A DNA stretch of 64,000 nt from Amycolatopsis sp. MtRt-6 (GTDB lineage Bacteria; Actinomycetota; Actinomycetes; Mycobacteriales; Pseudonocardiaceae). The DNA is taken from NCBI RefSeq assembly GCF_017308975.1, contig NZ_JADWPD010000018.1, positions 1 to 64,000 of the forward strand, read 5' to 3'. A program made the translations under genes and the position numbers. Positions 7,983-16,958 of this stretch are shown here, one piece after another. Within the stretch, counting starts at the first letter, position 1; each line of letters begins with the position of its first letter. The notes under the pieces were generated by a model. That model was not told the origin of the DNA. It saw nothing but the letters and a program-made list of their open reading frames with translations, and ran no database searches.

Positions 7983-9835
7983 GACCCGGCGGCCGGCTCG
8001 GGGTCGCGGGCCGCCGCGTAGAGGGCCTCGATGTCGGCCGAATACCGGTCGTTGATGACCCGGCGCTTGAGCTTGAGCGTCGGGGTCAGCTCGCCGGATT
8101 CGGGCGTCCACGCCTTTGGCAGCACGTGGTAGCGCTTGATCTGCTCGATCCGCGCGAGCCTGCTGTTGGCCGACTCGACCGCGCGTTCCAGCTCGGCCCG
8201 CACCGCCGGGTGGTCGGCGAGCTCCTCGGGCGTGGCCTCGACGCCGTTCGCCGCGGCCCAGCCAGGCGCGATCTCGTCGTCGAGCACGATCAGCGCCGTC
8301 ACGTACGGGCGGTCGTCGCCGATCGCGACGGCCTGGCCGATCAGCGGGTGCTCCTTGAGGAGGCCCTCGACGCGGGTCGGCGCGATGTTCTTGCCGCTCG
8401 AGGTGATGATCAGCTCCTTCTTGCGGTCGGTGATCGTCACGAACCCGTCTTCGTCGATCGTGCCGATGTCGCCGGTGGCGTACCAGCCGTCGGCGTCGGT
8501 GGCGTCGGCGATCGTCCCGTCCTCCTGGAGGTAGCCGAGGAACACGATCGGCCCGCGCACCAGCAGCTCGCCGTCCTCGGCGACCTTCACCTCGACGCCG
8601 TCGACCGCCTTGCCGACCGTGCCCGCCCGGAACGCCTCGGCGGAGTTGGACGTCGCCGCGCCGGTCGTCTCGGACAGGCCCCAGACCTCGCAGATCTCGA
8701 TGCCGAGCCCGGCCAGGAAGTAGATGATCTCCACCGGCAGCGCGGCCGCGCCGCTGGAGGCGACGAGCACCTTGTCGAGCCCGAGCAGCGCGCGGATCGG
8801 CGCCAGCGCGGCTTCGTCGGTCTGCCGGATCTTCTCGGCCAGCTCTTCGGGCACCGGCTTCCCGGCGCTGCGCAGCTTGTAGCCCTGCTGCAGCAGCTCG
8901 TTCGCCTGCAGCAGCGCGGTGCGCTTGTCCTCGGGCACGCTGCCGAGCATGTTCTTGAGCCCGGCGACCATCTTCTCCCACACGCGCGGGACGCCGAAGA
9001 AGCTCTGCGGGTGCACCTTGCCGAGCGCGCCGACGACCCCCGTCGGGTCGGCGAGGGTGTGCACGTGCCCGGCCCAGACGATCGGCAGGTAGATCGACAG
9101 CTCGCGCTCGGCGATGTGCGCGAGCGGCAGGTACGCGATGTTCGTCGCGTGCATCGGCGGGTGGTGCAGCTTGGTGACCGCGTACGCCTGGTGGATCGCG
9201 TTGCGGTGCGAAAGCACGACGCCCTTCGGGTCGCCGGTGGTGCCCGAGGTGTAGATCATGGACAGCGGGTCGTCCGGCTTGATGTCCTGCCACGAACGCT
9301 CGAACGCGTCCGGGTCCGCGGCAAGCGCTTCCCGGCCCTGCGCCCGGAGCGTGGCGAGGGAGAGGAAGCGGTCGTCGCCTTCGGGGATCGCGGCCTCGTC
9401 CATGACGACGATGCGGCGCACGGCCGGGAGGTCGTCGAGCACCGGCCGCCAGCGCGCCAGCTCGGTCTCCCCGCCGAGCACCACGACCGGCGCCGCGCTG
9501 TGCCGCGCGACGAACCGGATCTGGTCCGGGCTGAGGGTGGCGTAGGCGGTGCAGGGGATCGCGGCCAGGTGCGTCGCGGCGAGGTCGGCGACGATGTGGT
9601 CCGGGCAGCCGGGCGCCATGATCAGCATGCGGTCACCGGCGGCGAGCCCCAGCCCGGCCAGCCCGCGGGAGACCTCGGCGATCGCGGTGCGGAACTCCCG
9701 CCACGTCAGCGTCGGCTGTCCTTCGATGTCGAGCGAGGTGATCGCCGGCAGGTCCGGGTATTCGACCGCGTTGCGGTGCAGCAGCCGCGGGATCGTCTGG
9801 CCTTCGGTCTGCTCGGCGACGGACGGGGTGGTCAA
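7979..9835 (-). CDS. Long-chain fatty acid-CoA ligase (AMP-forming)
   Basis: 618 residues of the FadD15/FAA1-type branch of adenylate-forming enzymes: ATP + fatty acid + CoA to acyl-CoA + AMP. The phosphate-binding motif YTSGTTGDPKG is near residue 192, the adenine-binding WGLSETTG near 350 and the hinge/lysine region DRKKELIITSSGKN near 450. Start is TTG at 9835 because GAGGAGG lies 6 nt upstream; frames further upstream encode no fold. Cytoplasmic or membrane-associated. No partner gene is in the same operon. Confidence 0.9.
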   Translation of the reverse strand: MTTPSVAEQTEGQTIPRLLHRNAVEYPDLPAITSLDIEGQPTLTWREFRTAIAEVSRGLAGLGLAAGDRMLIMAPGCPDHIVADLAATHLAAIPCTAYATLSPDQIRFVARHSAAPVVVLGGETELARWRPVLDDLPAVRRIVVMDEAAIPEGDDRFLSLATLRAQGREALAADPDAFERSWQDIKPDDPLSMIYTSGTTGDPKGVVLSHRNAIHQAYAVTKLHHPPMHATNIAYLPLAHIAERELSIYLPIVWAGHVHTLADPTGVVGALGKVHPQSFFGVPRVWEKMVAGLKNMLGSVPEDKRTALLQANELLQQGYKLRSAGKPVPEELAEKIRQTDEAALAPIRALLGLDKVLVASSGAAALPVEIIYFLAGLGIEICEVWGLSETTGAATSNSAEAFRAGTVGKAVDGVEVKVAEDGELLVRGPIVFLGYLQEDGTIADATDADGWYATGDIGTIDEDGFVTITDRKKELIITSSGKNIAPTRVEGLLKEHPLIGQAVAIGDDRPYVTALIVLDDEIAPGWAAANGVEATPEELADHPAVRAELERAVESANSRLARIEQIKRYHVLPKAWTPESGELTPTLKLKRRVINDRYSADIEALYAAARDPEPAAGS

Positions 9836-10030
9836 CGCTGGCCTCCTCGGTGCTCCGGATGGCCACACTGTAGGGGCTCCCGGCGCAGGTGGATAGAGAA
9901 TCGCGGCCACGTGAAGCGTCGCCGTCGAACCGGACAAAGCGGCCAGGTCCCCACGACTGTCCACTGTGTACACGGGCGTTCGTGGCGGAACCGCGCTTCA
10001 ATGGGAGGACCACGGACACTGGGGGGACCG

Positions 10031-10687
10031 ATGACGCGGTCGGCGCGCGAGCTGCTCGAGGAGATCCAGGCCGGACTCGCGCCGCGCGACGGCGACAACC
10101 GGCTCGTCCCGCTGATCACCGCGGGCCGGGCGCCGCGTGCGGTGTTCGCCGCGCTCGCCGCGGAGGAGAAGCTGATCACCCTCAGCGACTGGCGGAGCTT
10201 CCACGCGCTGGCGGCCCGGGCCGACGAGCCCCACGCGCGCACCTTCTTCGGCGGGCTCGCGCCTGGTGAGCTGCAGGCGAACGGGATGCTGGACGACCTG
10301 CTCGCCGCCACTGGTCCGGACCACGGGAAGGAACTGCCGCGCGCGGGCTGCCAGATCTACCCGGCCTACGTCGCCTGGCTCGCGCTCAACGGCGAGTCGT
10401 CGGCGACCGCGGCGGGGATCTTCGCCAACTTCGCCGCCTTCGGCCGGTACTGCCGGGACGTCGCCGCCGGCATGCGCGAGCACTACGGGTTCACCGGCGC
10501 GCAGTGCGCGTTCTTCGACTTCTTCGCCGCGGACGTCCCGGAAATCGAGGAGCAGGCACTCGCGGCGGTCCAGGCCGGTCTCGACGCGCGCCGGCTCGAC
10601 GAACGCGAAGCACACCGCTACGCGCGGCTGTTCCAGAGCTACGAACTGCTCTTCTGGAACACCCTCGCCGACGAGTTCCCGGGCTGA
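10031..10687 (+). CDS. TenA/thiaminase-like helical protein
   Basis: 218 residues, all-helical, with the pattern of the TenA/PqqC haem-oxygenase-like fold: a conserved Tyr-Ala-Trp stretch near 115, Glu near 180 and the YELLFWN C-terminal helix. TenA proteins hydrolyse thiamine breakdown products; many distant members are uncharacterised and bind metal or quinone-like ligands. No other thiamine gene is nearby, so the substrate is open. GGGGGAC precedes the ATG. Divergent from the acyl-CoA ligase. Confidence 0.55.
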   Translation: MTRSARELLEEIQAGLAPRDGDNRLVPLITAGRAPRAVFAALAAEEKLITLSDWRSFHALAARADEPHARTFFGGLAPGELQANGMLDDLLAATGPDHGKELPRAGCQIYPAYVAWLALNGESSATAAGIFANFAAFGRYCRDVAAGMREHYGFTGAQCAFFDFFAADVPEIEEQALAAVQAGLDARRLDEREAHRYARLFQSYELLFWNTLADEFPG

Positions 10688-11094
10688 CCGGCCCGCCGCG
10701 GCCGCGGAACCGGTACCGGGACCACCGCAGCGTGATCGTCCGGCTGCGCATGCGGAATTGCGGGAATTCCCGCTCGGTCTCCGGTGAATCCGCGGCCGCG
10801 TCGGCGAATCCTGCGCATTCCGCTTTTCCGGGGGTGTCTACTCCGGACGAACGGGCCGCGGGACGGCATGCACGGACGTCCGTGATGTTCGTCACCGAAC
10901 GATTCGGCGCTGTCGTACGTAGTGGGCGCCGGCCGGGCCGCGCGGGGGTCCGGGAGCGCTTCCGTTACTCACATACGTGCGTGGAACGAAAGTGGTCGTG
11001 CGACGAAGGTCACGACTTACGGTGGTGGACTTTCCAAGCGCAGGCAGCGAGTGTTGAGCGGTCACCGTTCCAAGATCACGTTATCGCCACGGAC
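10688..11094. other. Intergenic region upstream of conservon
   Basis: About 400 nt without a convincing gene. A GGAAC hexamer-like ECF -35 appears near 10982, but its partner -10 is weak. The good promoter is at 11095-11123. Confidence 0.35.
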
Positions 11095-11123
11095 TTGACG
11101 CGCCCTGGAGGGCTGCCTAACGT
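11095..11123 (+). promoter_or_regulatory. Promoter of conservon operon
   Basis: TTGACG (11095-11100) and TAACGT (11118-11123) with a 17-nt spacer form a strong housekeeping-type promoter. It implies a leader of about 105 nt before the GTG of cvnA. Confidence 0.65.
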
Positions 11124-11234
11124 CGTCGCGGGCGAAGCAGACCACGGTGATGTTGATCCGGCTGGTCGGAATCCGGGTGTTGACCGCCTCGGGCGACCCG
11201 AAACCATGTACTGCCGGAAGGAAAACGGACCCAG

Positions 11235-13868
11235 GTGAAGCAGATTTCTCTTCGACGCAACCGGGGCTCCTCGATTCGGAAGCGCGTGCTCACCATCGCG
11301 CTCATCCCCAGTGTGGCCCTCCTGCTGGTCGGCGTGGCCCTCGCGGGCTACCTCATCTACAGCGCGGTCACCGACCGCGACTACACGACCCGCCTCCGGA
11401 ACGCGGAAGCACCGGCGATCCCGTTCTTCACCGCACTGCAAGCCGAGCGGCAGGCCAGCCTGGCCCTGCTCGCCGGCCAGGGCTCGCAGCGCGCGGTCCT
11501 CGCCCAGGCCAGGCCGAAGACCGACGCCACGGCGGCGAAGGTGCTCGAGTTCCTCAAGAACGACTTCGCCGACCGTTCGGACACCCCGGCGAGCGTGCAG
11601 CGGAACATCGCCACGTTCTTCGGGCTGTTCCAGCAGCTGCCGCAGACCCGCCAAGCGGTCGACAGCGGGCAGATCCAGATCGGCAAGACGTTCAGCTACT
11701 ACAACCAGATGCTCGACCAGTTCACCGAAGGCGTGGCTGGGCTGACCCAGAACACGAACGGCGCGCAGAACGCCTTCGACCGGCTCAACTCCATCCCGTT
11801 GTTCACCGCCGCGGATGCGATGGAGCGCAGCGACGCCCTGGCCTCCGCCGGGCTGGCCGCAGGCGGGCTGAGCGACGACGACTTCCGTGCCTACACCGCT
11901 CAGGTCGGTGCCTACCACGTGCAGCTGGCAGCCTCGGCACCGAAGCTCATCCCCTCGGTGAAGGCGAAGTACGACGAGCTGATGGCCAGCCAGGCCTGGC
12001 AAACGGTGACGCAGGTCGAGAACGCGTTCGCGCGTGGTGACCTGAGGAAGCTGCCGGTGCCGCAGGACCAGTGGCGGACTGCCGCGGGCCAGGTCGGCGG
12101 AGCGCTGATGGGGATCTTCGTCGCGCAGCACTCGAACTTCAGCCAGCAGGCCATCGACGAAGCGGACTCGACGTTCACCCAGTCGCTGATCGCCGGCGTG
12201 GTCGCCGTCCTGTTCGCGGTCTTCGTGGTCTTCGTCGCCGTCCGGCTGTCGAACCGGCTCATCGGCCGCCTGCACCGGCTGCGCGAGGACACCCTCGACG
12301 CGGCCGAGGTCCGGCTGCCCGAGCTGGTCGCCCGCGTCCAGGCGGGCGAGCCCGTCGACCTCGAAGAGGGCGGGCACTTCCTCGACCACGGCACCGACGA
12401 GATCGGCCAGGTCGCCGACGCCTTCAACAAGGCGCAGCAGACCGCCATCGCGGCCGCCATCGACGAGGCGAAGACCAAGGAGGGCACCAAGACGGTGTTC
12501 CTCAACATCGCCCACCGCAGCCAGGTCATCGTGCACCGCCAGCTCAAGGTGCTCGACCAGGCCGAGCGCAAGCAGGAGGACCCGGACCAGCTGGACACCC
12601 TGTTCCAGCTCGACCACCTCTCCACCCGCGCCCGCCGCAACGCCGAGAACCTGATCATCCTCGGCGGCGGGCAGCCGGGCCGCCAGTGGCGCAACCCGGT
12701 CGGGCTGGCCGAGCTGGTCCGCGGCGCCTCCGCCGAGACCGAGGACTTCGCGCGCGTCAAGACTGCGGTGCTGCCGCAGATCGCCATCCGCGGGCCGGTC
12801 GTCGGCGACCTCGTGCACCTGCTCGCCGAGCTGATCGACAACGCGACGTCGTTCTCGCCGCCGCAGTCGCGGGTCGAGATCCGCGGCAACGTGGTCGGCA
12901 AGGGTGTCGTGATCGAGGTCGAGGACCAGGGCCTCGGGCTCGAGCCGGACCAGACCGAAGAGATCAACGCGATGCTGGCGGACCCGCCGGACTTCGGGAT
13001 CATGGCGCTGTCGGACGAGCCGCGCCTGGGCCTGTTCGTGGTCGCGCGGCTGGCCGCCCGCCACGGCATCCAGGTGCACCTGCGGGAGTCGGCCTACGGC
13101 GGCACCCGGGCCATCGTGCTGGTGCGCACCGACCTGCTGGCCCCGCTGGCGGAGTCCGAGCCGGAGCAGCCGATCACCCCGCCGAAGCCGGAGCTCGTGC
13201 CGAACCCGGTCGAGCCGGAGACCACGGCCAACGACGAGGTCGCGCCGCTCAAGCGGCCGGTGCGCCGCCCGGCCGCCCGGCACCGCACCGAGGCGCCGGC
13301 CGCGCCGTCGGCCCCGGCCGCCGCGACACCGACGGCTCCCGGACCCGTGTCGCAACCGACGGTGGCCCAGCCGACCGTGGCCGTCCCGCCGGTCACCGTC
13401 CCGCCGCCGGTCCCGGACCGTTCGCCGTCCTCGCAGCCGCCGTCCGCGCCGACGCCGGTCCCGGTCGGGTCCGTGTCGGAGCCGGTGAGCCAGCCGACCC
13501 AGGCCCAGCCGGTGGCCGCGGTCCGGCCGCCCGCGCCGCCCAACCGGACCTCGCGCCCGGCCCGCCCGGCCGCGCAGCAGCCGGTGTGGCCGCCGCAGGA
13601 GCCGCGGGCCGCGGCGACGCCCGAAAGCCGCCCGCAGCAGCCGCGCCGCCCGGAGGCACCCGGCCGGCCGCCGCTGCCGCAACGGCGACGCCAGCAGAAC
13701 CTCGTGCCCCAGCTGCGGGAAGATAAGCCCGCACAGGAACGCGAAGAGGTCCGGCTGGACTCGCCGGAGGCCGCCCGCAGCAGGCTGTCCGCCTTCCAGC
13801 AGGGCACCCGGCGGGCCCGTGACGAAGAGTTTTCCGAGAACGACGACAGGTACGGAGAGCGCGAGTAA
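11235..13868 (+). CDS. cvnA: CvnA-type sensor histidine kinase-like protein (NIT-HAMP-HATPase)
   Basis: 877 residues, first gene of a conservon. Membrane helix 1 (about 18-42), an extracytoplasmic nitrate/nitrite-sensing (NIT)-type helical domain, helix 2 (about 316-340), HAMP linker, and a GHKL ATPase domain with N-box ELIDNATSFSPP near 532 and G-box DQGLGL near 563. The final 240 residues are Pro/Ala-rich and disordered. The family acts as a receptor assembling with CvnB-D into a membrane complex resembling eukaryotic G-protein coupled systems. GTG start chosen with GGAAGGAAAA upstream. The stop overlaps cvnB (TAATG). Confidence 0.9.
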   Translation: MKQISLRRNRGSSIRKRVLTIALIPSVALLLVGVALAGYLIYSAVTDRDYTTRLRNAEAPAIPFFTALQAERQASLALLAGQGSQRAVLAQARPKTDATAAKVLEFLKNDFADRSDTPASVQRNIATFFGLFQQLPQTRQAVDSGQIQIGKTFSYYNQMLDQFTEGVAGLTQNTNGAQNAFDRLNSIPLFTAADAMERSDALASAGLAAGGLSDDDFRAYTAQVGAYHVQLAASAPKLIPSVKAKYDELMASQAWQTVTQVENAFARGDLRKLPVPQDQWRTAAGQVGGALMGIFVAQHSNFSQQAIDEADSTFTQSLIAGVVAVLFAVFVVFVAVRLSNRLIGRLHRLREDTLDAAEVRLPELVARVQAGEPVDLEEGGHFLDHGTDEIGQVADAFNKAQQTAIAAAIDEAKTKEGTKTVFLNIAHRSQVIVHRQLKVLDQAERKQEDPDQLDTLFQLDHLSTRARRNAENLIILGGGQPGRQWRNPVGLAELVRGASAETEDFARVKTAVLPQIAIRGPVVGDLVHLLAELIDNATSFSPPQSRVEIRGNVVGKGVVIEVEDQGLGLEPDQTEEINAMLADPPDFGIMALSDEPRLGLFVVARLAARHGIQVHLRESAYGGTRAIVLVRTDLLAPLAESEPEQPITPPKPELVPNPVEPETTANDEVAPLKRPVRRPAARHRTEAPAAPSAPAAATPTAPGPVSQPTVAQPTVAVPPVTVPPPVPDRSPSSQPPSAPTPVPVGSVSEPVSQPTQAQPVAAVRPPAPPNRTSRPARPAAQQPVWPPQEPRAAATPESRPQQPRRPEAPGRPPLPQRRRQQNLVPQLREDKPAQEREEVRLDSPEAARSRLSAFQQGTRRARDEEFSENDDRYGERE

Positions 13869-14284
13869 TGGTCAACTCAGGCGCCCACGAGCTCGACTGG
13901 CTGCTGGACGACCTCGTCAAGCGGGTCGCCGGGGCGGACCGGGCGGTGGTGCTGTCCTCGGACGGCCTGCTCATCGGGCGGTCGGGCAACCTTTCCGAGG
14001 AGGACGCCGAACACCTGTCCGCGGTGGCTTCGGCGTTCCAGAGCCTGGCCCGCGGCACCGGGCGGCACTTCGGCGGCGGCAACGTCCGTCAGACGATGGT
14101 CGAGATGGACCACGCTTTCCTGTTCGTGACCGCGGCCGGGCGGGGCGCCTGCCTCGCCCTGCTGGCCCGCGAGGACGCGGACATGGGGCTGGTCGCGTAC
14201 GAGATGAACCTGATGGTGAAGCGGGTCGGGCAGGTGCTCACCTCCGCCCCGCGGACCGCCGGCGCGCAGCCCACCGCGCCATGA
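13868..14284 (+). CDS. cvnB: CvnB, roadblock/LC7 domain protein
   Basis: 138 residues, a single roadblock/LC7 fold (dynein light-chain-like), MglB-related. In conservons it binds the GTPase CvnD and probably modulates its nucleotide state. Start ATG overlaps the CvnA stop by one base and its own stop overlaps the next gene (ATGA), so the four genes are translationally coupled. Confidence 0.92.
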   Translation: MVNSGAHELDWLLDDLVKRVAGADRAVVLSSDGLLIGRSGNLSEEDAEHLSAVASAFQSLARGTGRHFGGGNVRQTMVEMDHAFLFVTAAGRGACLALLAREDADMGLVAYEMNLMVKRVGQVLTSAPRTAGAQPTAP

Positions 14285-14652
14285 GCGCACGGCACGAGGC
14301 CTGGTTCGACGACGAGGCCGGCCCGCTGGTCCGGTCCTACGCCGTCACGGGCGGTCGCACGCGGTCGGACACGCTCGGGCTCGACCTCATCACGCTGGTC
14401 GTCGCGCTGCGCACCGCGCACGAAGCGGGCATGCTCGAACCGGAGTACGCCCGCATCATCGCCTTGTGCCAGCGGCCGGTCTCGGTGGCCGAGGTGGCCG
14501 CCCGGGTCGATCTCCCGCTGCCCGTGGTGAAGGTGATGCTCAGCGACCTCATCGAGCAGAACCTGGTGCTGTTCCGTACCGCGGCACCGGTCCAGGAAAC
14601 TCCCAACCGACACGTATTGCAGGCGGTTCTTGATGGCATCCGGAAACTCTGA
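14281..14652 (+). CDS. cvnC: CvnC, DUF742 protein
   Basis: 123 residues, DUF742: an N-terminal ordered strand region and a C-terminal winged-helix-like part, with a VARVDLPLPVVKVMLSDL helix typical of the family. It is a scaffold or regulator within the conservon complex. Starts at ATGA overlap with cvnB and its 3' end overlaps cvnD by 20 nt. Confidence 0.92.
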   Translation: MSARHEAWFDDEAGPLVRSYAVTGGRTRSDTLGLDLITLVVALRTAHEAGMLEPEYARIIALCQRPVSVAEVAARVDLPLPVVKVMLSDLIEQNLVLFRTAAPVQETPNRHVLQAVLDGIRKL

Positions 14653-15235
14653 CCCCCGGCGGAACCTGACCGCGACCGCGGTCAAGGTACTCATCGCCGG
14701 CGGGTTCGGGGTCGGCAAGACCACGATGGTCGGTTCGGTGAGCGAAGTGCCGCCACTGCGGACCGAGGAGGTCATCACCACCGCGTCCGAGGGCGTCGAC
14801 GACCTCTCCGGTGTCGAGCAGAAGACCACCACGACGGTCGCGCTCGACTTCGGCCGCATCACGATCAACCCGGACCTGATCCTGTACCTGTTCGGTACGC
14901 CGGGCCAGGACCGGTTCTGGTTCATGTGGGACGAGCTGGCCGAGGGCGCGCTCGGCGCCGTCGTGCTGGCCGACACGCGGCGGCTCGACAGCTGCTTCGC
15001 CGCGGTGGACTTCTTCGAGCGCCGCAACCTGCCGTTCGTCGTCGGCGTGAACTGCTTCGACGGCGCGTACCGCTACGGCACGGAGGAGGTCCGGCAGGCG
15101 CTCGACGTCGGCATGGACGTCCCGCTGCTGCTGTGCGACGCCCGCGAGCGCGAGTCGACGAAGCAGGTCCTGACCAGCCTGATGGAACACGTGATGGCGC
15201 GGTCCGACCTCGCGGCCGCCCAGGGCGGCTACTGA
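14633..15235 (+). CDS. cvnD: CvnD, small Ras-like GTPase
   Basis: 200 residues, MglA/conservon GTPase. P-loop GGFGVGKTT near 22-30, switch-II region with LFGTPGQDRF near 88-97 and the base-specificity region with NCFD (in place of NKxD) near 139-142, as usual for CvnD. It hydrolyses GTP and signals inside the conservon. ATG at 14633 chosen over the adjacent TTG. No P450 gene (CvnE) follows; the next gene is convergent, so this is a four-gene conservon. Confidence 0.92.
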   Translation: MASGNSDPRRNLTATAVKVLIAGGFGVGKTTMVGSVSEVPPLRTEEVITTASEGVDDLSGVEQKTTTTVALDFGRITINPDLILYLFGTPGQDRFWFMWDELAEGALGAVVLADTRRLDSCFAAVDFFERRNLPFVVGVNCFDGAYRYGTEEVRQALDVGMDVPLLLCDARERESTKQVLTSLMEHVMARSDLAAAQGGY

Positions 15236-15254
15236 CCGGACCGCGCCTGGGGCC

Positions 15255-15695
15255 TCACCGACGGCGCTTGATCAGGTTGTCGAGCGCGAACCGGCCCGGG
15301 CCGACCGCGGCGAACAGCAGGAAGACCCACGAGTAGACCGCCGACGGCTCGCCCATGTTCTGCAACGGCAGCAGGCCCATCGGGGCGTGCACGGTGAAGT
15401 AGGCGTAGGCCATCACGCCGGAGAGCAGGATCGCGGCCGGCCTGCTGGCGAGCCCGATCAGCAGCAGGACGGCGCCGGCGAGTTCGAGCACGCTGCCCCA
15501 CCAACCGGGCCAGGAGCCGAACGGGACGCCGCCGCCCTGGCCGTCTATCCCACCGAAGAACCCGAAACCCTGCAGGCCGTGGAAGCCGAACAGGAACGAG
15601 ATCACGATCCGGCTCGCGCCGGTCACGATGCCGGTGACCTGGGTCTTGGCCGGGGCGGTGGTGGAGCGGGCTTCGCGGGCGATGGTGGTGGTCAT
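15255..15695 (-). CDS. DoxX family membrane protein
   Basis: 146 residues with four predicted membrane helices; a short polar N-terminus, then the FLFGFHGLQGFGFFGG segment of DoxX proteins and a conserved MAYAYFTVHAP helix. DoxX/MRE complex members pair with thiol and quinone redox proteins in mycobacteria, but many paralogues are uncharacterised. GGAAGGAA is 7 nt before the ATG. Divergent from the NUDIX gene. Confidence 0.85.
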   Translation of the reverse strand: MTTTIAREARSTTAPAKTQVTGIVTGASRIVISFLFGFHGLQGFGFFGGIDGQGGGVPFGSWPGWWGSVLELAGAVLLLIGLASRPAAILLSGVMAYAYFTVHAPMGLLPLQNMGEPSAVYSWVFLLFAAVGPGRFALDNLIKRRR

Positions 15696-15795
15696 TGGTT
15701 GTTCCTTCCCTGGGTTCCGCTTGCTTCTGCCTACGCGTCGATCGGGACCCGGCGCGTTCGACACCCGCGCGGAAAAATCTTGGGAGACTTTCTCC

Positions 15796-16263
15796 ATGGC
15801 GGGTAAACACAGTGCCGGGCTGCTGCTCTACCGCGGCCGCGGCGAAGACGTCGAGGTGCTGCTCGGGCACATGGGCGGGCCGTTCTGGGCGAAGAAGGAC
15901 GCGGCCGCGTGGTCGCTGCCCAAGGGCGAGCTCGACCCGGACGAGCTCCCGGAGAAGGCGGCCCGGCGCGAGTTCGAGGAGGAGCTGGGCCTGCCCGCGC
16001 CGGACGGCGAGTACGTCTCGCTGGGCGAGGTGAAGCAGTCAGGCGGCAAGGTCGTCACGGCGTGGGCGGTCGAGGCCGACCTGGACCCGGCGGCGGTGGT
16101 GCCCGGGACGTTCACGATGGAGTGGCCGCCCCGCTCGGGCCGTCAGCAGGAGTTCCCCGAGGTGGACCGGGTCGCGTGGTTCCCGCTGGCGGACGCCCGC
16201 GAGAAGCTGCTGAAGGGCCAGCTGCCGTTCCTGGACCGGCTGTTGCCGCTGGTCAGCGGCTGA
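15796..16263 (+). CDS. NUDIX hydrolase
   Basis: 155 residues. Complete NUDIX box: Gly at about 46, Glu six residues later, then REFEEELGL near 60-68, which binds Mg2+ and cleaves nucleoside diphosphate-X bonds. The KGELDPDE insertion and the WPPRSGRQQEFPEVDR loop match the bacterial Ap4A/histidine-phosphatase-free NUDIX branch. GGGAG precedes the ATG. Its 3' end overlaps the convergent HAD gene by 11 nt. Confidence 0.88.
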   Translation: MAGKHSAGLLLYRGRGEDVEVLLGHMGGPFWAKKDAAAWSLPKGELDPDELPEKAARREFEEELGLPAPDGEYVSLGEVKQSGGKVVTAWAVEADLDPAAVVPGTFTMEWPPRSGRQQEFPEVDRVAWFPLADAREKLLKGQLPFLDRLLPLVSG

Positions 16264-16900
16264 GCAGGGCTTCGAGCGGCTTGGCGGTGAACGACGGCAG
16301 CACGACGTCGGCCTGCCCGAAGTCGAGACTCGCGGTGATGGCGTTCGGCACGGCAACGCAGGTGAGCCCGGCGGCCTTGGCGGCGGTGACGCCGTGCGGG
16401 GTGTCCTCGAAGGCGATGGTTTCGGTCGCGTCCGCCCCGAGCGCGTCGAGGGCGGCGAGGTAGAGGTCGGGATCGGGCTTGGCCTTGTGCAGGTCGCCGG
16501 TGAGGACGGCGTCGAAGTAGTGGTCGATGCCGAGCCGTTCGAGGTGCGGGTTCACCCAGGCCCCGGACGAGCTGGAGGCGACGGCCAGCTTGATTCCCCT
16601 CGCGCGCGCGATTTCGAGGTAGTCACGGACCCCTTCACGCGGGCCGAGGTCTTCGAGGAGCTTCAGGACGTGGGCCCGCGTCCTGGGCCGCAGCGCCTCC
16701 GGATCGATGCCGGGAGCGTGCTCAGCGAGCAGGGCGAACATGGCGGGCGTGGTGTGCTGGGTACCGATGACGGCGTACCAGGCTTCCATCGGGAGCTCGG
16801 TGCCGTGGTCGCGGAAGACCTCCTGCCACGATCGCAGAACGGCGGACTCGGTGTCGGCGAGCGTGCCGTCGAAGTCGAAGACCAGGGCGCGGGTGGGCAC
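16253..16900 (-). CDS. HAD hydrolase, beta-phosphoglucomutase-like
   Basis: 215 residues, HAD subfamily IA. Motif I DFDGTLADTE near 6-15 (nucleophile Asp and general acid Asp), motif II in the SSSSG strand, motif III Lys in KAKPDPDLY, motif IV FEDTPHG. It dephosphorylates or isomerises a phosphorylated small molecule; the cap sequence is like YcjU/beta-PGM. GTG at 16900 chosen; a TTG 12 codons upstream is possible but lacks a ribosome-binding site. Confidence 0.85.
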   Translation of the reverse strand: MPTRALVFDFDGTLADTESAVLRSWQEVFRDHGTELPMEAWYAVIGTQHTTPAMFALLAEHAPGIDPEALRPRTRAHVLKLLEDLGPREGVRDYLEIARARGIKLAVASSSSGAWVNPHLERLGIDHYFDAVLTGDLHKAKPDPDLYLAALDALGADATETIAFEDTPHGVTAAKAAGLTCVAVPNAITASLDFGQADVVLPSFTAKPLEALLSR

Positions 16901-16958
16901 GCCTGCACCCTGCCCGTTCGGTGATCGTTCAGGCAAGCCGGTTGTGACCAGGGTCCGC

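Noticed and set aside
6995-10687. Very long plus-strand open frame across the acyl-CoA ligase
   Set aside because: It is the mirror frame of a clearly recognisable minus-strand ligase; its residues are Arg/Gly/Asp-rich with no domain. Only its last 657 nt are the real TenA-like gene.
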